Shown here in pieces: positions 45,715-55,907 of a DNA stretch of 64,000 nucleotides (within the stretch, counting starts at the first letter, position 1; each line of letters opens with the position of its first letter). This DNA is from Christiangramia sp. OXR-203 (GTDB lineage Bacteria; Bacteroidota; Bacteroidia; Flavobacteriales; Flavobacteriaceae): NCBI RefSeq assembly GCF_034372165.1, contig NZ_CP139698.1, positions 248,001 through 312,000 of the forward strand. Reading direction: 5' to 3'. The notes beneath the pieces are model-generated. The model was not told the origin of the DNA, made no database searches, and saw only the letters and a list, made by a program, of their open reading frames with translations. A program made the translations under genes and the position numbers.

Positions 45715-48498
45715 ATGAATAAAACCTTTTTTTGGGTGTGTCTGTTTTCTTTGGTTTATCAAAGTATATACGCCCAAACTCCGATCATAAATGGTCGGAT
45801 TATAGACGCAATCACCCAGGTGCCCTTACCCCAGGTTAAAATTGCAAGAGAGAATTCTTTTAATGAGACGTTCTCAGACCCTGAAGGAAAATTTTCTTTG
45901 GGAATGGAAAGTATTTCAGAAAATGAAATTATTATTCTAATAACGAGAGCGGGTTATCTTAGTAAACGAATACCTGTAAAGAAGAATGGAATCCTGGAGC
46001 TGGATCTTTCCACTATTTCACTTAGTCCAGATTCCAGTCGCGATCTCACATTTCAGAATACGATAAGTCTTTCAGATGTAGATGTCATGGAGGATGAAGC
46101 CGACTTTGATAATATTTCAGGTATTCTTCAATCCACCCGGGATGCTTATCTCAGCGCTGCTGCCTTTGATTTTAGTCAGACTTTTTACCGGGTAAGGGGC
46201 CTAGGTTCAGAGTATGGCAGCTTAATGATCAACGGAGTTGAGATGAACAAAGCTTTTGATGGCAGACCTCAATGGAGCAATTGGGGTGGTCTTAATGACG
46301 TGCAGAGAAACCAGGTTTTTAGTCCAGGGGTATCTCCTTCAGAATATGGTTTTGGAGGTCTTGGTGGTACTACGAATATGATCATGCGTGCATCACGTTT
46401 CGCAAGTGGTGGTAGAATTACTGCCTCGGGTTCTAACCGTAGTTATACCGGAAGGCTTATGGCAACTTACGCAAGTGGCGAGAAAAATAATGGCTGGTTT
46501 TATGCATTTTCTATAGGACGCCGTTATGCAAGTGAAGGTTATATGGAAGGAACTCCGTTCGACGCAAACTCTATTTACCTGGGTCTGGAAAAGATCATTA
46601 ATAAGGAGCATGCACTTAATTTCACTGCGATCTATACGCCAACACTTCGTGGGAAATCTGCTCCACTCACAGAAGAGGTTGTTGAAATTAAAGGAAAACG
46701 TTACAATCCATACTGGGGTTTCCAAGAGGGTATGATTCGTAATAGCAGGATGAAAGAGATCAAGGAGCCAATTTTTATGCTTAATCATTTCTGGAATCCT
46801 TCTGAAAATATACAAGTCAATACTAATTTATCTTACCAGTTTGGTGAAGTATCTAGCACCCGAATAGATTATGGAGGGACTAGCTTTGTTGATTTTGATT
46901 CGCAACGCACTTACCTGGGTGGAGCTTCGAATCCAGATCCAGTTTATTACCAGAAATTACCAGGATATTTCCTGAGATTTGAAGGATTCGAAGATTTTCA
47001 GAAAGCTTATCTCTCGGCAAATGAATTGAGAAATAATGGACAGCTCAACTGGGCAGACATTTATGAAGCCAATGCCAATCCCGATGCTTTGTACGCTCTG
47101 GCGGCAGATGTCAATCAGGATCAAAGTTTGATTGCTAACAGTATATTGAGCTGGCAATTATCTTCCAGTCTGCATCTAATTACTAGCTTCAAAGCTTCAT
47201 CTCTTAAAAGTCATAATTTTGGCAGGATCGAGGATCTCTTTGGAGCATCCAGTTTTCTGGACGTAGAGGTGTTTTCAGATTTTTCTCAGAATGACCTGCG
47301 CAATCCGGATCGAAAAGTTATAGAAGGGGAGGGTTATAAGTATGATTATAACTTAGAGGCTCAAACAGCTGAAGTTTTTGTTCAGCTTCAAAAGCAATGG
47401 AGAAGTATGGAAGTTAGTATCTCCGGGCAGGTTTCGACCTCAAGCTTCAATCGTTTTGGGAATTACCAGAATGAAGAGTTCACGGCCAATTCTTATGGTA
47501 GATCAAAGGATATCGATTTTCTTACTTCAGGTATAAAAACGAATTTACTTTATAAATTTTCTGGACGCCAAAGCCTGGAATTTAATCTGGCAGCCTTTTC
47601 TAAGGCACCATTGCTGAAGAATATATTTGTAAATCCACGCCAGAATAACGCTATTGCTCCCCAGGTTTCCGAAGAAATAATTACTGCTTCAGACCTTAGT
47701 TACCGCTATCGTACCAATCTTTTCAACTTTAGAATGACCGGCTACGTCCAGCACATAGCGAATAGCACCGAAGTTTCTTTTTATTATACAGATGGGTTGT
47801 CGGGCCTTGGTAGAGAGAATTCTACCGCTTTCGTTCAGGAGGTACTAACCAATATGGATAAACAATACCTTGGAGTTGAACTAAGTTCAGAATACCAGGT
47901 AACATCAACGATGAAGCTGAAACTGGCTGGAGGAAGCGGGCAGTTTTTATACAGCAACAATCCTGCTCTTAGCTTGTTCTCCAGTTCTTTTGAAGATTTG
48001 AATTATGAGCAATCATTCCTGAAAGGCTATCGCTTACCGGGTGGTTCGCAATCTGCCTTTCAGCTAGCTTTCGAATATAGAGATCCTGCATACTGGTGGT
48101 TCGGTATTTCACAAAATTACTTTACCGGCGCATTTATAGATGTGAGTCCGCTGAATAGAACCTCAAATTTTCAAAAAGATTACGATGGTTTGGAGATCGT
48201 GGAATACGATGCGGAAGTAGCAAGAGAATTATTACGGCAAGAGCAGTTTGATCCCTATTTCCTCACCAACATCATTGGGGGTAAAAGCTGGAGAATTAAG
48301 GATAAATATCTTGGTTTATTCGCTAGTATAAATAACGCACTCAATACCAATTTTAAAACCGGAGGTTACGAGCAGGCGCGGAATGCTAATTATAGAACTT
48401 TAAAAGTGGATAGGGATCGGGAGGTTCCAATCTTCGGAAATAAATACTGGTATGGGAATGGCACCAGTTATTTTGTGAATTTAAATCTTAGATTTTAA
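45715..48498 (+). CDS. TonB-dependent receptor with CarboxypepD_reg-like N-terminal domain
   Basis: This 927-residue outer-membrane receptor has a signal peptide (1-20, before QTPII), a CarboxypepD_reg-like domain (about 22-95), a plug (about 125-225 with FYRVRGLGSEYGSLMINGVE and PQWSNWGGLNDVQRNQVF) and a barrel ending in NLNLRF. Plug motifs match those of the receptor at 38051, so the two are paralogues. A DUF5689 lipoprotein starts 3 bp after its stop, and the EEP hydrolase gene lies divergently upstream. This grouping of receptor, DUF5689 and EEP hydrolase is, to my recollection, recurrent in flavobacteria. Substrate unproven. Confidence 0.88.
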   Translation: MNKTFFWVCLFSLVYQSIYAQTPIINGRIIDAITQVPLPQVKIARENSFNETFSDPEGKFSLGMESISENEIIILITRAGYLSKRIPVKKNGILELDLSTISLSPDSSRDLTFQNTISLSDVDVMEDEADFDNISGILQSTRDAYLSAAAFDFSQTFYRVRGLGSEYGSLMINGVEMNKAFDGRPQWSNWGGLNDVQRNQVFSPGVSPSEYGFGGLGGTTNMIMRASRFASGGRITASGSNRSYTGRLMATYASGEKNNGWFYAFSIGRRYASEGYMEGTPFDANSIYLGLEKIINKEHALNFTAIYTPTLRGKSAPLTEEVVEIKGKRYNPYWGFQEGMIRNSRMKEIKEPIFMLNHFWNPSENIQVNTNLSYQFGEVSSTRIDYGGTSFVDFDSQRTYLGGASNPDPVYYQKLPGYFLRFEGFEDFQKAYLSANELRNNGQLNWADIYEANANPDALYALAADVNQDQSLIANSILSWQLSSSLHLITSFKASSLKSHNFGRIEDLFGASSFLDVEVFSDFSQNDLRNPDRKVIEGEGYKYDYNLEAQTAEVFVQLQKQWRSMEVSISGQVSTSSFNRFGNYQNEEFTANSYGRSKDIDFLTSGIKTNLLYKFSGRQSLEFNLAAFSKAPLLKNIFVNPRQNNAIAPQVSEEIITASDLSYRYRTNLFNFRMTGYVQHIANSTEVSFYYTDGLSGLGRENSTAFVQEVLTNMDKQYLGVELSSEYQVTSTMKLKLAGGSGQFLYSNNPALSLFSSSFEDLNYEQSFLKGYRLPGGSQSAFQLAFEYRDPAYWWFGISQNYFTGAFIDVSPLNRTSNFQKDYDGLEIVEYDAEVARELLRQEQFDPYFLTNIIGGKSWRIKDKYLGLFASINNALNTNFKTGGYEQARNANYRTLKVDRDREVPIFGNKYWYGNGTSYFVNLNLRF

Positions 48499-48501
48499 TA
48501 T

Positions 48502-49881
48502 ATGAATAAAATATTTTTTATCATTTTTTTACTGGCTATGACTTTTCAAGCTTGTGTGCCAACAGATGATTTTGAAGTTCCAGAACTTGTAGAGGACAGT
48601 ATATCCATAGATGGAAATTTCACCAGTATTGTAGCAGTGAAGGGTAATTACAAAACAGAAACTGGTGAGATTCATAATTTCAGGGATACCGATACATGGT
48701 TTGAAGCATATGTTATTAGTGATGATTCTGGAGGTAACTTTTATAAAAAGCTCGTTTTACAGGATAAGGCTCAAAATCCTCAGTCTGGAATTCAAATTCT
48801 GGTTGATGACAATTCCCTGCATCAAACTTATAACTTCGGAAGAAAAGTTTATGTAAAGCTCGACGGTCTTAGTCTTGGATTTAATAATGGAGTTTTGCAA
48901 CTAGGTATTCAGAATAGGGGAGATGTGGTGGCAATTCCTTCTTCATTAATAGATGATTTTATTGTTAGATCTGAAATCACTTCTGAAATCATTCCGAAGA
49001 AACTTTCAATTTCTGAGTTTTCAGAAGAAACTAATAACCTATATGTAGAAGTGCATGACATCCAATTTGATATTAACCTGGTGCGTGAAGCAGAGAATTT
49101 TTCGTTCGCTTCTCATAGGTACGATGAGTATGATGGTGAAAGACAATTGGAAAGTTGTACAACCGGCGAGACCGTATTTTTAAGTACGAGCACCTATGCT
49201 AATTTCAGATCTTTGATGCTGCCCACAGGTTCCGGGAATATCAAAGGAGTTCTTAGCCGCAATTATTATGACGAACATTTTGTTCTAATTGTAAATGATC
49301 CAACCGCTCTCGATTTTTCCGGTGAGAGATGTGATGACCAGTTTTTCAAATGTGATTCTGAAGGTGATATTAGTAGAAATGTGGTCACGGAAGAGAATTT
49401 TGATGGTGTAACTTCCAATACAACACTTGCTGCCAGAAAATGGACCAATATCAATGTGAGTGGAGGGGAGAAACGCTTTACACCTACGATGGTAAACGGC
49501 AATCGTTTGTTGCGAATCTCTGCTTATAATACATTAGAGAATCCACTGGAAGCATGGCTGGTGTCCCCGGTGATCGATATCTCCAGTACCAGAGCGAATC
49601 TTGTGACCTTTGATCTGCTGGCTTCGTATGATAACGGCATGTTTTTAAAAGTGTATTTCACTCAGGATTTTACTGGTGATCCCAGAACTACGGATTGGAA
49701 GCTACTTGATGCTGCGATACCTTATGGACCATCAGGAGGTTCTGGTAATGTCTTCAAAACTTCAGAAATCGATATATCCTGTTTGCAGGGAAAAATTTGG
49801 ATTGGATTTAGATATTTGGGAGCCGCTCCAGATAAAACTACTACGTATGATCTCGATAATTTCAGAGTTATGAGTAATTGA
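48502..49881 (+). CDS. DUF5689 lipoprotein with C-terminal choice-of-anchor-type domain
   Basis: This 459-residue lipoprotein has a signal ending FQAC (Cys18). The DUF5689 region (about 30-270) begins after ISIDGNFTS and has the typical order VISDDSGGNFYKKLVLQDKA, GRKVYVKLDGLSLG, the mid block KKLSISEFSEETNNLYVEV and the end GNIKGVLSRNYYDE. It resembles an OB-like binding module seen next to nucleases. A jelly-roll 'choice-of-anchor J' domain follows at about 290-459 (KWTNINVSGGEKRFTP, WLVSPVIDISSTRANLVTF, TTYDLDNFRVM). It starts 3 bp after the receptor and probably forms its surface partner. Confidence 0.85.
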   Translation: MNKIFFIIFLLAMTFQACVPTDDFEVPELVEDSISIDGNFTSIVAVKGNYKTETGEIHNFRDTDTWFEAYVISDDSGGNFYKKLVLQDKAQNPQSGIQILVDDNSLHQTYNFGRKVYVKLDGLSLGFNNGVLQLGIQNRGDVVAIPSSLIDDFIVRSEITSEIIPKKLSISEFSEETNNLYVEVHDIQFDINLVREAENFSFASHRYDEYDGERQLESCTTGETVFLSTSTYANFRSLMLPTGSGNIKGVLSRNYYDEHFVLIVNDPTALDFSGERCDDQFFKCDSEGDISRNVVTEENFDGVTSNTTLAARKWTNINVSGGEKRFTPTMVNGNRLLRISAYNTLENPLEAWLVSPVIDISSTRANLVTFDLLASYDNGMFLKVYFTQDFTGDPRTTDWKLLDAAIPYGPSGGSGNVFKTSEIDISCLQGKIWIGFRYLGAAPDKTTTYDLDNFRVMSN

Positions 49882-49913
49882 AGCAGGGTATCTTAATTTT
49901 CCCGAAGTAGCTT

Positions 49914-51806
49914 CTAATTAAAGAGCACTGTTCTGGGCTTACCTAAATTGAAATTCTGGAAACCGAAATCATTAGTTTCAATAGAATTTGTTTTGAAGAT
50001 ATTAAGTCCCTGTCCTGGAATTTCAGGATAGAAAGAAAAAGATAGCTGAAAGTTGCTGAAAACCAGATAGTCGTTTCGAATAATAAATCCAACACCGATG
50101 GAAGAATACAGGTCATTCTTACCGAAATTAGAGTTCTTCAGTATGCCGGCGGTATAATTCAAAAAAGGGTTTAATCTAAATCCAAAAAGATCCCAGGGCG
50201 AGTAGAATTGAGTTTGTAGTTCCAGTACATACTTTTCGGTTCCAGTAAGATCACTGTCAAAACCTGCGATTCGCGCCCCGGTGGTTCTCCGGTAGTCACT
50301 TCCATAACTACCATTAAATCTATTGTGCTCATCTATGCTCAAACGGTCACCTATGGAATTCATTCTATCCACCCCGATAATGAACTGAGGTTTTATAAAC
50401 TGTCTCATTTTCCATTTTTCGCCTAGTCCAATGAGGTTTGTAAAATAATTAGCCTGGAAAGAATAAGCGGTTTGTTCGGTTTTTGAACCATTGAAGTAAC
50501 TACCAGCTTCAAAGTTGGTACTTATATATCCCCAGTCGAAATAATTTCCAAAGGAAGCTCTGGCGCCCAGGTACATCCTAGTTTGCTGATTCTTATTCTG
50601 GAATCCGCCGGTTAAAGCATATACTTTTCCTACCGGGACATCTTCAGTAATACCATCATTAAAGATATATTTATCCTGAACGAATTGTCTCGAAGATATT
50701 CCAATGCTGGCCAAATATCTTGTCTCGTCTGCAAAAAAATTGATACTATCATATGCAGCCGTAGGGGACTCTTTAAAATTTACATCCAGAAAACCAAGGC
50801 TGGTAATAAGATTTGTACTTCGTTCCTTTTCAGAATTTCCCTTGAAAAGGCGATACGAATGCCCAATCCAGTAATCTTGAGAAATATATTTAAAGTTTTG
50901 ATCTGCAAATTCTAAAGCCGAATTTGGTAATTCTACCTGTCTGTATTGTTCATCTACATAGAATCCTGCAGCCCATCTCGTAAAAGGAGAATAAAATTCT
51001 CTTTCTATGAATATACTTTTACGATAGAATTCATTGAAGTCGCTTTGGTACCGAATCTCTCCAGTTATAAAGGTGTTTTTAATGTTCGGAACCCGGTAGA
51101 TGCCAGAGTAGGCATTTTTTCCATCACTCAGCCTGTTCGCAAAGCTAAAATTAAGCTGGTGTCCAATCCCTACAATATTATATTCTTTAAGAGTCACCTT
51201 GTTCTCATTTGTAGAAAACACGCCCTGGGGTGTAAGACTCCACGAATCCAGAGCCAGGATCTTTATATCTACAGAATCAGAATTTTTTATAGGATGAGCA
51301 GTAATTTTTACTTCTCTAATATATTGCTGTGAACGCAGTAACCTCTCAGATTCATCCAATAGCAAAGTGTCCAGATGATCGTTCTCATCCAGTAAAAGAA
51401 AATTTCGAATAGCAAAGTCTTTAGACTTTATATGAATTTGATTCCCTGTTCTTTCAACCCAACTATTGGCAGTTTCTGTAGAATCTGTAAAGGAGAAACC
51501 AAAAGGATCTTTTGTCTCTATGATAACATGTCTAATGGGTCTTCCTTCAAGTTCCGAATAGTCCCTGTACTGCTTTTTTACTGGCTTTTTCGGTTTTTTA
51601 GTAGTGGACTTGAATAATAACTGATGAACTCTTTTAGTGATCTTGCGCTTTTCTGAAAATCGTTCTAATCGATCATATATATTCGTTGTATCCTTTTTTT
51701 CAGACTTCTCAGTTTGTTCGCTCTTTTCAGTTTTCTCATTTTCCTGCGCCTGAAGCTGAACGCTAAAACAGAATATAGTACAAACAGACCATAGAATTTT
51801 AATCAT
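49914..51806 (-). CDS. outer-membrane beta-barrel protein with POTRA-like domain
   Basis: This 630-residue protein has a signal peptide (1-21, cleaved before QENEK), then a strongly charged Lys/Glu stretch (about 22-75) with short EKSE-type repeats. A POTRA-like domain (about 75-175: RHVIIETKDPFGFSF, LDESERLLRSQQYIREVKI) and a long barrel to the end follow. The layout recalls the BamA/TamA superfamily, but it is not a standard BamA: only one POTRA is clear. The ATG at 51806 was chosen because it starts the signal peptide; the frame extends 14 codons further. It stands alone on the minus strand between the receptor locus and mfd. Confidence 0.75.
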   Translation of the reverse strand: MIKILWSVCTIFCFSVQLQAQENEKTEKSEQTEKSEKKDTTNIYDRLERFSEKRKITKRVHQLLFKSTTKKPKKPVKKQYRDYSELEGRPIRHVIIETKDPFGFSFTDSTETANSWVERTGNQIHIKSKDFAIRNFLLLDENDHLDTLLLDESERLLRSQQYIREVKITAHPIKNSDSVDIKILALDSWSLTPQGVFSTNENKVTLKEYNIVGIGHQLNFSFANRLSDGKNAYSGIYRVPNIKNTFITGEIRYQSDFNEFYRKSIFIEREFYSPFTRWAAGFYVDEQYRQVELPNSALEFADQNFKYISQDYWIGHSYRLFKGNSEKERSTNLITSLGFLDVNFKESPTAAYDSINFFADETRYLASIGISSRQFVQDKYIFNDGITEDVPVGKVYALTGGFQNKNQQTRMYLGARASFGNYFDWGYISTNFEAGSYFNGSKTEQTAYSFQANYFTNLIGLGEKWKMRQFIKPQFIIGVDRMNSIGDRLSIDEHNRFNGSYGSDYRRTTGARIAGFDSDLTGTEKYVLELQTQFYSPWDLFGFRLNPFLNYTAGILKNSNFGKNDLYSSIGVGFIIRNDYLVFSNFQLSFSFYPEIPGQGLNIFKTNSIETNDFGFQNFNLGKPRTVLFN

Positions 51807-51962
51807 GATCTTTTGGGAAAGTATGGAATGTTTGGGGTTATTCAACAAATTAAATCAAACCTCTTAAGAAATTTTCTACTGGATTTTTAGTGTCACGAAG
51901 TCAATCAAGGTCAAAATCATGCTGCCTCAATATTATGAAATCTAATTTGTTCTGTGCAAGCT

Positions 51963-54900
51963 TTACGCCAATTCTTCTTTCTTCTCTCTAAAATCCAAAG
52001 GCTCAAGTACTTTCAGAGCTTTATTGATAGAATTTATCCTGTCAAAAGTAAGTAACAGTCGTAGTCCATTTCGGGTTTGTTTCTCCTTCATGGTGCAGTT
52101 TTGCTTGTGTGTTTGCACATATTGCAGAACCTTCGTGAAGTTAGCAGTTTGATAGAACCTTGAATTTTGATCTGCTATAAAATAACCAACCATTTTATTC
52201 TTTTTCAAAACCACTCTTTCAAGTCCTATTTTGGTGGCGATCCATTTGATTCTTACAGAGTTTAGAAGATCAACTGCTTGTGTAGGTAACTCGCCAAACC
52301 TGTCTTCCAGCTCTGCTTCAAATTTAAGCAGTTCTTCTTCCGTAGAAAGCTCGTTAAGTTTAGTATATAGATTCAGTCTCTCTGCGATATTGTTGATATA
52401 ATCATCAGGGAACAGTAATTCGAAATCGGTGTCGATCTGTGTATCCTTGACGAAATCTTTCAATTCCACATCTTCGGTTTCAGCATAAAGATCACGAAAT
52501 TCGTTTTCTTTTAATTCCTCGATTGCTTCGTTCAGTATTTTCTGATAGGTGTCAAATCCAATATCGTTGATAAACCCGCTCTGGTCTCCTCCAAGAAGGT
52601 CACCAGCGCCACGAATTTCAAGATCCTTCATGGCAATATTAAATCCGCTTCCTAGATCAGAGAACTGTTCCAAAGCTGTGATCCTCTTACGCGCATCTTC
52701 GGTCATCACAGAGTATGGCGGAGTAATAAAATAACAGAATGCCTTTTTATTGCTACGTCCAACCCGGCCACGCATCTGGTGGAGATCTGATAATCCAAAG
52801 TTATTCGCGTTGTTGATAAAGATCGTATTAGCTTCAGAAACATCAAGTCCGCTTTCAACGATCGTAGTAGATACCAGCACATCAAACTCCCCATTGATGA
52901 AGCTCAGCATTAATTTCTCCAGTTTCTTCCCTTCCATTTGCCCATGTCCAACACCAATTTTAGCATCTGGAACCAGTCTCTGAATCATCCCGGCAACTTC
53001 TTTGATATTCTCTACCCTGTTGTGAATAAAGAAAACCTGTCCGCCACGCTGAATTTCATAGGAAACGGCATCACGAATGGTTTCTTCAGAAAATCGAATA
53101 ATATTTGTTTCAATTGGATAACGGTTCGGGGGCGGAGTGGTGATCGTAGAAAGATCTCTCGCCGCCATCAAGCTGAATTGTAGCGTTCTTGGAATTGGCG
53201 TCGCGGTTAGAGTAAGAGTATCTACGTTTTCACGAATCGTTTTCAGTTTATCCTTTACAGCAACACCAAATTTTTGTTCCTCATCAACGATTAAAAGTCC
53301 GAGATCTTTGAATTTAACGGCCTTACTTACTAGCTGGTGTGTACCAATAATAATATCTACTTTTCCATCAGCAAGATCTGCCAGCGTCTCCTTACGCTCT
53401 TTCGCAGTTCTAAACCTGTTCAAATAATCAATCCTTACCGGGAAATCTTTCAATCTTTCAGAGAATGTCTGATGGTGTTGAAAAGCAAGGATGGTGGTAG
53501 GAACCAGGATTGCCACCTGCTTGTTGTTGTCTACTGCTTTGAATGCAGCACGAATCGCGATTTCCGTTTTTCCGAAGCCAACATCCCCGCATACAAGCCT
53601 GTCCATAGGTCTTTCACTTTCCATATCCTCCTTTACCGCTGCCGTGGCCGAGCTTTGATCTGGCGTGTCTTCATACATAAAAGAAGCTTCCAGTTCATGC
53701 TGAAGATAAGAGTCGGGATCGTATTTAAAACCTTTTTCGAGCCTGCGTTTCGCGTATAATTTTATAAGATCGTAAGCAATATGTTTTACACGTGCTTTGG
53801 TCTTTTTCTTCAGGTTTTTCCAGGCATTACTACCCAGTTTATAGATCTTAGGCGGTTTCCCGTCTTTCCCGTTAAACTTCGAAATTTTGTGTAGCGAGTG
53901 AATGCTCAGGTAAAGAATATCGCGTTCGCCGTAGATCAATTTGATCGCTTCCTGTTTCTTTCCTTCTACATCGATCTTCTGGAGTCCGCCAAATTTCCCA
54001 ATTCCGTGGTCAATATGCGTTACATAATCACCCACCTCAAGATTCGTAAGTTCCTTAAGCGTGATCGCCTGTTTCTTGGCATACCCGTTTTTCAGATTAA
54101 ACTTATGGTAGCGCTCAAAGATCTGGTGATCGGTATAGCAAACCATTTTAGAATCTTCATCGATAAAACCCTGAAATATGCTAAAAACAGGGGTCTGATA
54201 ATCTACCTTTTGATCCTGATCTTCCAGAATGTCATTAAACCTGCGTGCCTGCTGATCGCTTACACAACAGATAAAATTCTTATAACCTTCTTCCTGATTT
54301 TCTACCAGGTTTTCAATAAGTAGATCGAACTGTTTATTAAAGGAAGGTTGCGGTTTGGTATGATATTGAATTTCAGTTTTAGGCTTAAGAAATGCCGTAT
54401 TGCTCAGTTCTACCGCGGTAAAATCCAGTAGTTGCTTTTTTATAAGCTCGCCATCTGCAAATAATTCTGAAGGTTGACTGTGTTTTACTTCTTCGGAAAG
54501 TTTTTCAAAAGCTTCTTTAGCTTTACTGAAGAGCTTGTCTGCCTGGGCAGAAAGCAGGTCCAGATTTTTTATGAATACAGCGGTATCTGCTGAAATATAT
54601 TTCAGAAAACTTTCCCTGATCTCGTTGAGTTGTTTATTCTCAACATTGGGCATTACCGAAATCTTCTTTTTCTTATCTGTAGAAAGCTGGGTTTCGACAT
54701 CAAAAGTCCGGATACTGTCTACTTCATCCCCAAAAAATTCTATTCTATAGGGCTCATCATGACTAAAGCTGAAAACATCAATAATCCCACCTCTCACTGA
54801 AAACTCACCAGGTTCTGTAACGAAATCAACTCTTTTAAACTGATATTCAAAAAGGACTTCATTTACAAAATCGATCGAAAGCTCATCGCCTACAGATATT

Positions 54901-55340
54901 TTCAGAGTACTTCTATCCAGTTCTTTACGCGTAACTACTTTTTCAAAAAGAGCATCTGGATAGGTAACAATGATTGCTGGTTTTTTTCTGGAGTTAATTC
55001 GATTTAGAACTTCAGCTCTTAGTAGCACATTTGCATTATCAGTCTCCTCGATCTGGTAAGGTCTTCTATAAGAACCGGGATAAAAAAGCACATTCTTTTC
55101 ACCCACCAGTTGCTCAAGATCGTTCAAATAATAGGCTGCTTCTTCCTTGTCATTAAAGATCAGTAAAAACGGTCGTTGCACATCTCTGAAAGCGCCCGCT
55201 ACCACGAAAGACAACGCAGAGCCGACAAGTCCCTTTAGATGAATATTAGACGTTTTATTTTCAGAATAGGCAAGGGCATTTTGCAATTCCCGTTGTTGTG
55301 GGGATTGTGCAAAATTCTGGGCGATAAGTTTTGTACTCAT
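51963..55340 (-). CDS. mfd: transcription-repair coupling factor
   Basis: This 1125-residue DNA translocase removes RNA polymerase stalled at lesions and recruits UvrA. The N-terminal UvrB-like region (with FSVRGGIIDVFSF) covers about 1-350. A CarD-like RNA-polymerase-interacting domain starts VGDYVTHIDHGIGKFGG near 455. The motor has Walker A GDVGFGKTE near 585, the DEEQ box LLIVDEEQKFGV near 683, TLTATPIPRTLQ and the QMRGRVGRS motif. A C-terminal TRCF domain completes it. Length is normal for the family. It is transcribed alone and is divergent from the DoxX gene. Confidence 0.97.
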   Translation of the reverse strand: MSTKLIAQNFAQSPQQRELQNALAYSENKTSNIHLKGLVGSALSFVVAGAFRDVQRPFLLIFNDKEEAAYYLNDLEQLVGEKNVLFYPGSYRRPYQIEETDNANVLLRAEVLNRINSRKKPAIIVTYPDALFEKVVTRKELDRSTLKISVGDELSIDFVNEVLFEYQFKRVDFVTEPGEFSVRGGIIDVFSFSHDEPYRIEFFGDEVDSIRTFDVETQLSTDKKKKISVMPNVENKQLNEIRESFLKYISADTAVFIKNLDLLSAQADKLFSKAKEAFEKLSEEVKHSQPSELFADGELIKKQLLDFTAVELSNTAFLKPKTEIQYHTKPQPSFNKQFDLLIENLVENQEEGYKNFICCVSDQQARRFNDILEDQDQKVDYQTPVFSIFQGFIDEDSKMVCYTDHQIFERYHKFNLKNGYAKKQAITLKELTNLEVGDYVTHIDHGIGKFGGLQKIDVEGKKQEAIKLIYGERDILYLSIHSLHKISKFNGKDGKPPKIYKLGSNAWKNLKKKTKARVKHIAYDLIKLYAKRRLEKGFKYDPDSYLQHELEASFMYEDTPDQSSATAAVKEDMESERPMDRLVCGDVGFGKTEIAIRAAFKAVDNNKQVAILVPTTILAFQHHQTFSERLKDFPVRIDYLNRFRTAKERKETLADLADGKVDIIIGTHQLVSKAVKFKDLGLLIVDEEQKFGVAVKDKLKTIRENVDTLTLTATPIPRTLQFSLMAARDLSTITTPPPNRYPIETNIIRFSEETIRDAVSYEIQRGGQVFFIHNRVENIKEVAGMIQRLVPDAKIGVGHGQMEGKKLEKLMLSFINGEFDVLVSTTIVESGLDVSEANTIFINNANNFGLSDLHQMRGRVGRSNKKAFCYFITPPYSVMTEDARKRITALEQFSDLGSGFNIAMKDLEIRGAGDLLGGDQSGFINDIGFDTYQKILNEAIEELKENEFRDLYAETEDVELKDFVKDTQIDTDFELLFPDDYINNIAERLNLYTKLNELSTEEELLKFEAELEDRFGELPTQAVDLLNSVRIKWIATKIGLERVVLKKNKMVGYFIADQNSRFYQTANFTKVLQYVQTHKQNCTMKEKQTRNGLRLLLTFDRINSINKALKVLEPLDFREKKEELA

Positions 55341-55479
55341 TAACGCAAATATAAATTCAAGCAGACTGCCTTACAACCAGATGACACATTTTTAACGATT
55401 AAATAGCATACCTGGGATTTTACCAAATTGATAACACAAGAACCGCCATGCATTCTATAACTTCCCCTTAAAATTATGC

Positions 55480-55881
55480 ATGGACCATAAAAAGCTTGCT
55501 TACTTTTTCGCCAGGATCACGCTGGGAGTAAATTTCAGCATCCATGGGTTGGTTCGGCTGCCAAAACTTCAAGGCTTTGCTGAAGGAATAGTTGAAGGTT
55601 TTGAGGGGAGTATGCTTCCAGAATTTATGGTCATCCCCTTCGCTTACGCAATTCCGATCTTGGAATTAATTTTGGGAATAATGCTTTTGCTAGGAATCTA
55701 TACAAATAAAGCGCTGGCAGCTTCAGCAATATTAATGATCGTTCTAATTGCCGGTAGTGCTTTTAAGGAAGACTGGGGAGCTGTTAGCACCCAGATGTTG
55801 TATGCTCTATATATCTTTTTCCTGATCTTTTTTCAGGAGAATAATTCGTGGAGTCTTATAGCTAACAAGAAAACGAAATAG
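55480..55881 (+). CDS. DoxX-family membrane protein
   Basis: This 133-residue protein has four hydrophobic helices (about 7-25, 45-70, 73-95 and 103-125) and the DoxX pattern: FFARITLGVNFSIHGLVRLP at the start, PFAYAIPILELILGIMLLLG in the middle. DoxX proteins are linked with thiol or quinone redox work in membranes, but the exact reaction is unknown in most cases. A pyridine-nucleotide flavoprotein starts 26 bp downstream on the same strand, so the two may act together. Confidence 0.85.
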   Translation: MDHKKLAYFFARITLGVNFSIHGLVRLPKLQGFAEGIVEGFEGSMLPEFMVIPFAYAIPILELILGIMLLLGIYTNKALAASAILMIVLIAGSAFKEDWGAVSTQMLYALYIFFLIFFQENNSWSLIANKKTK

Positions 55882-55907
55882 AAAATTACAAGTAGAGAAA
55901 TATAATT

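Noticed and set aside
53137-53759. Plus-strand open frames opposite mfd
   Set aside because: They are antisense shadows of a full-length, well-conserved gene and lack any domain character.
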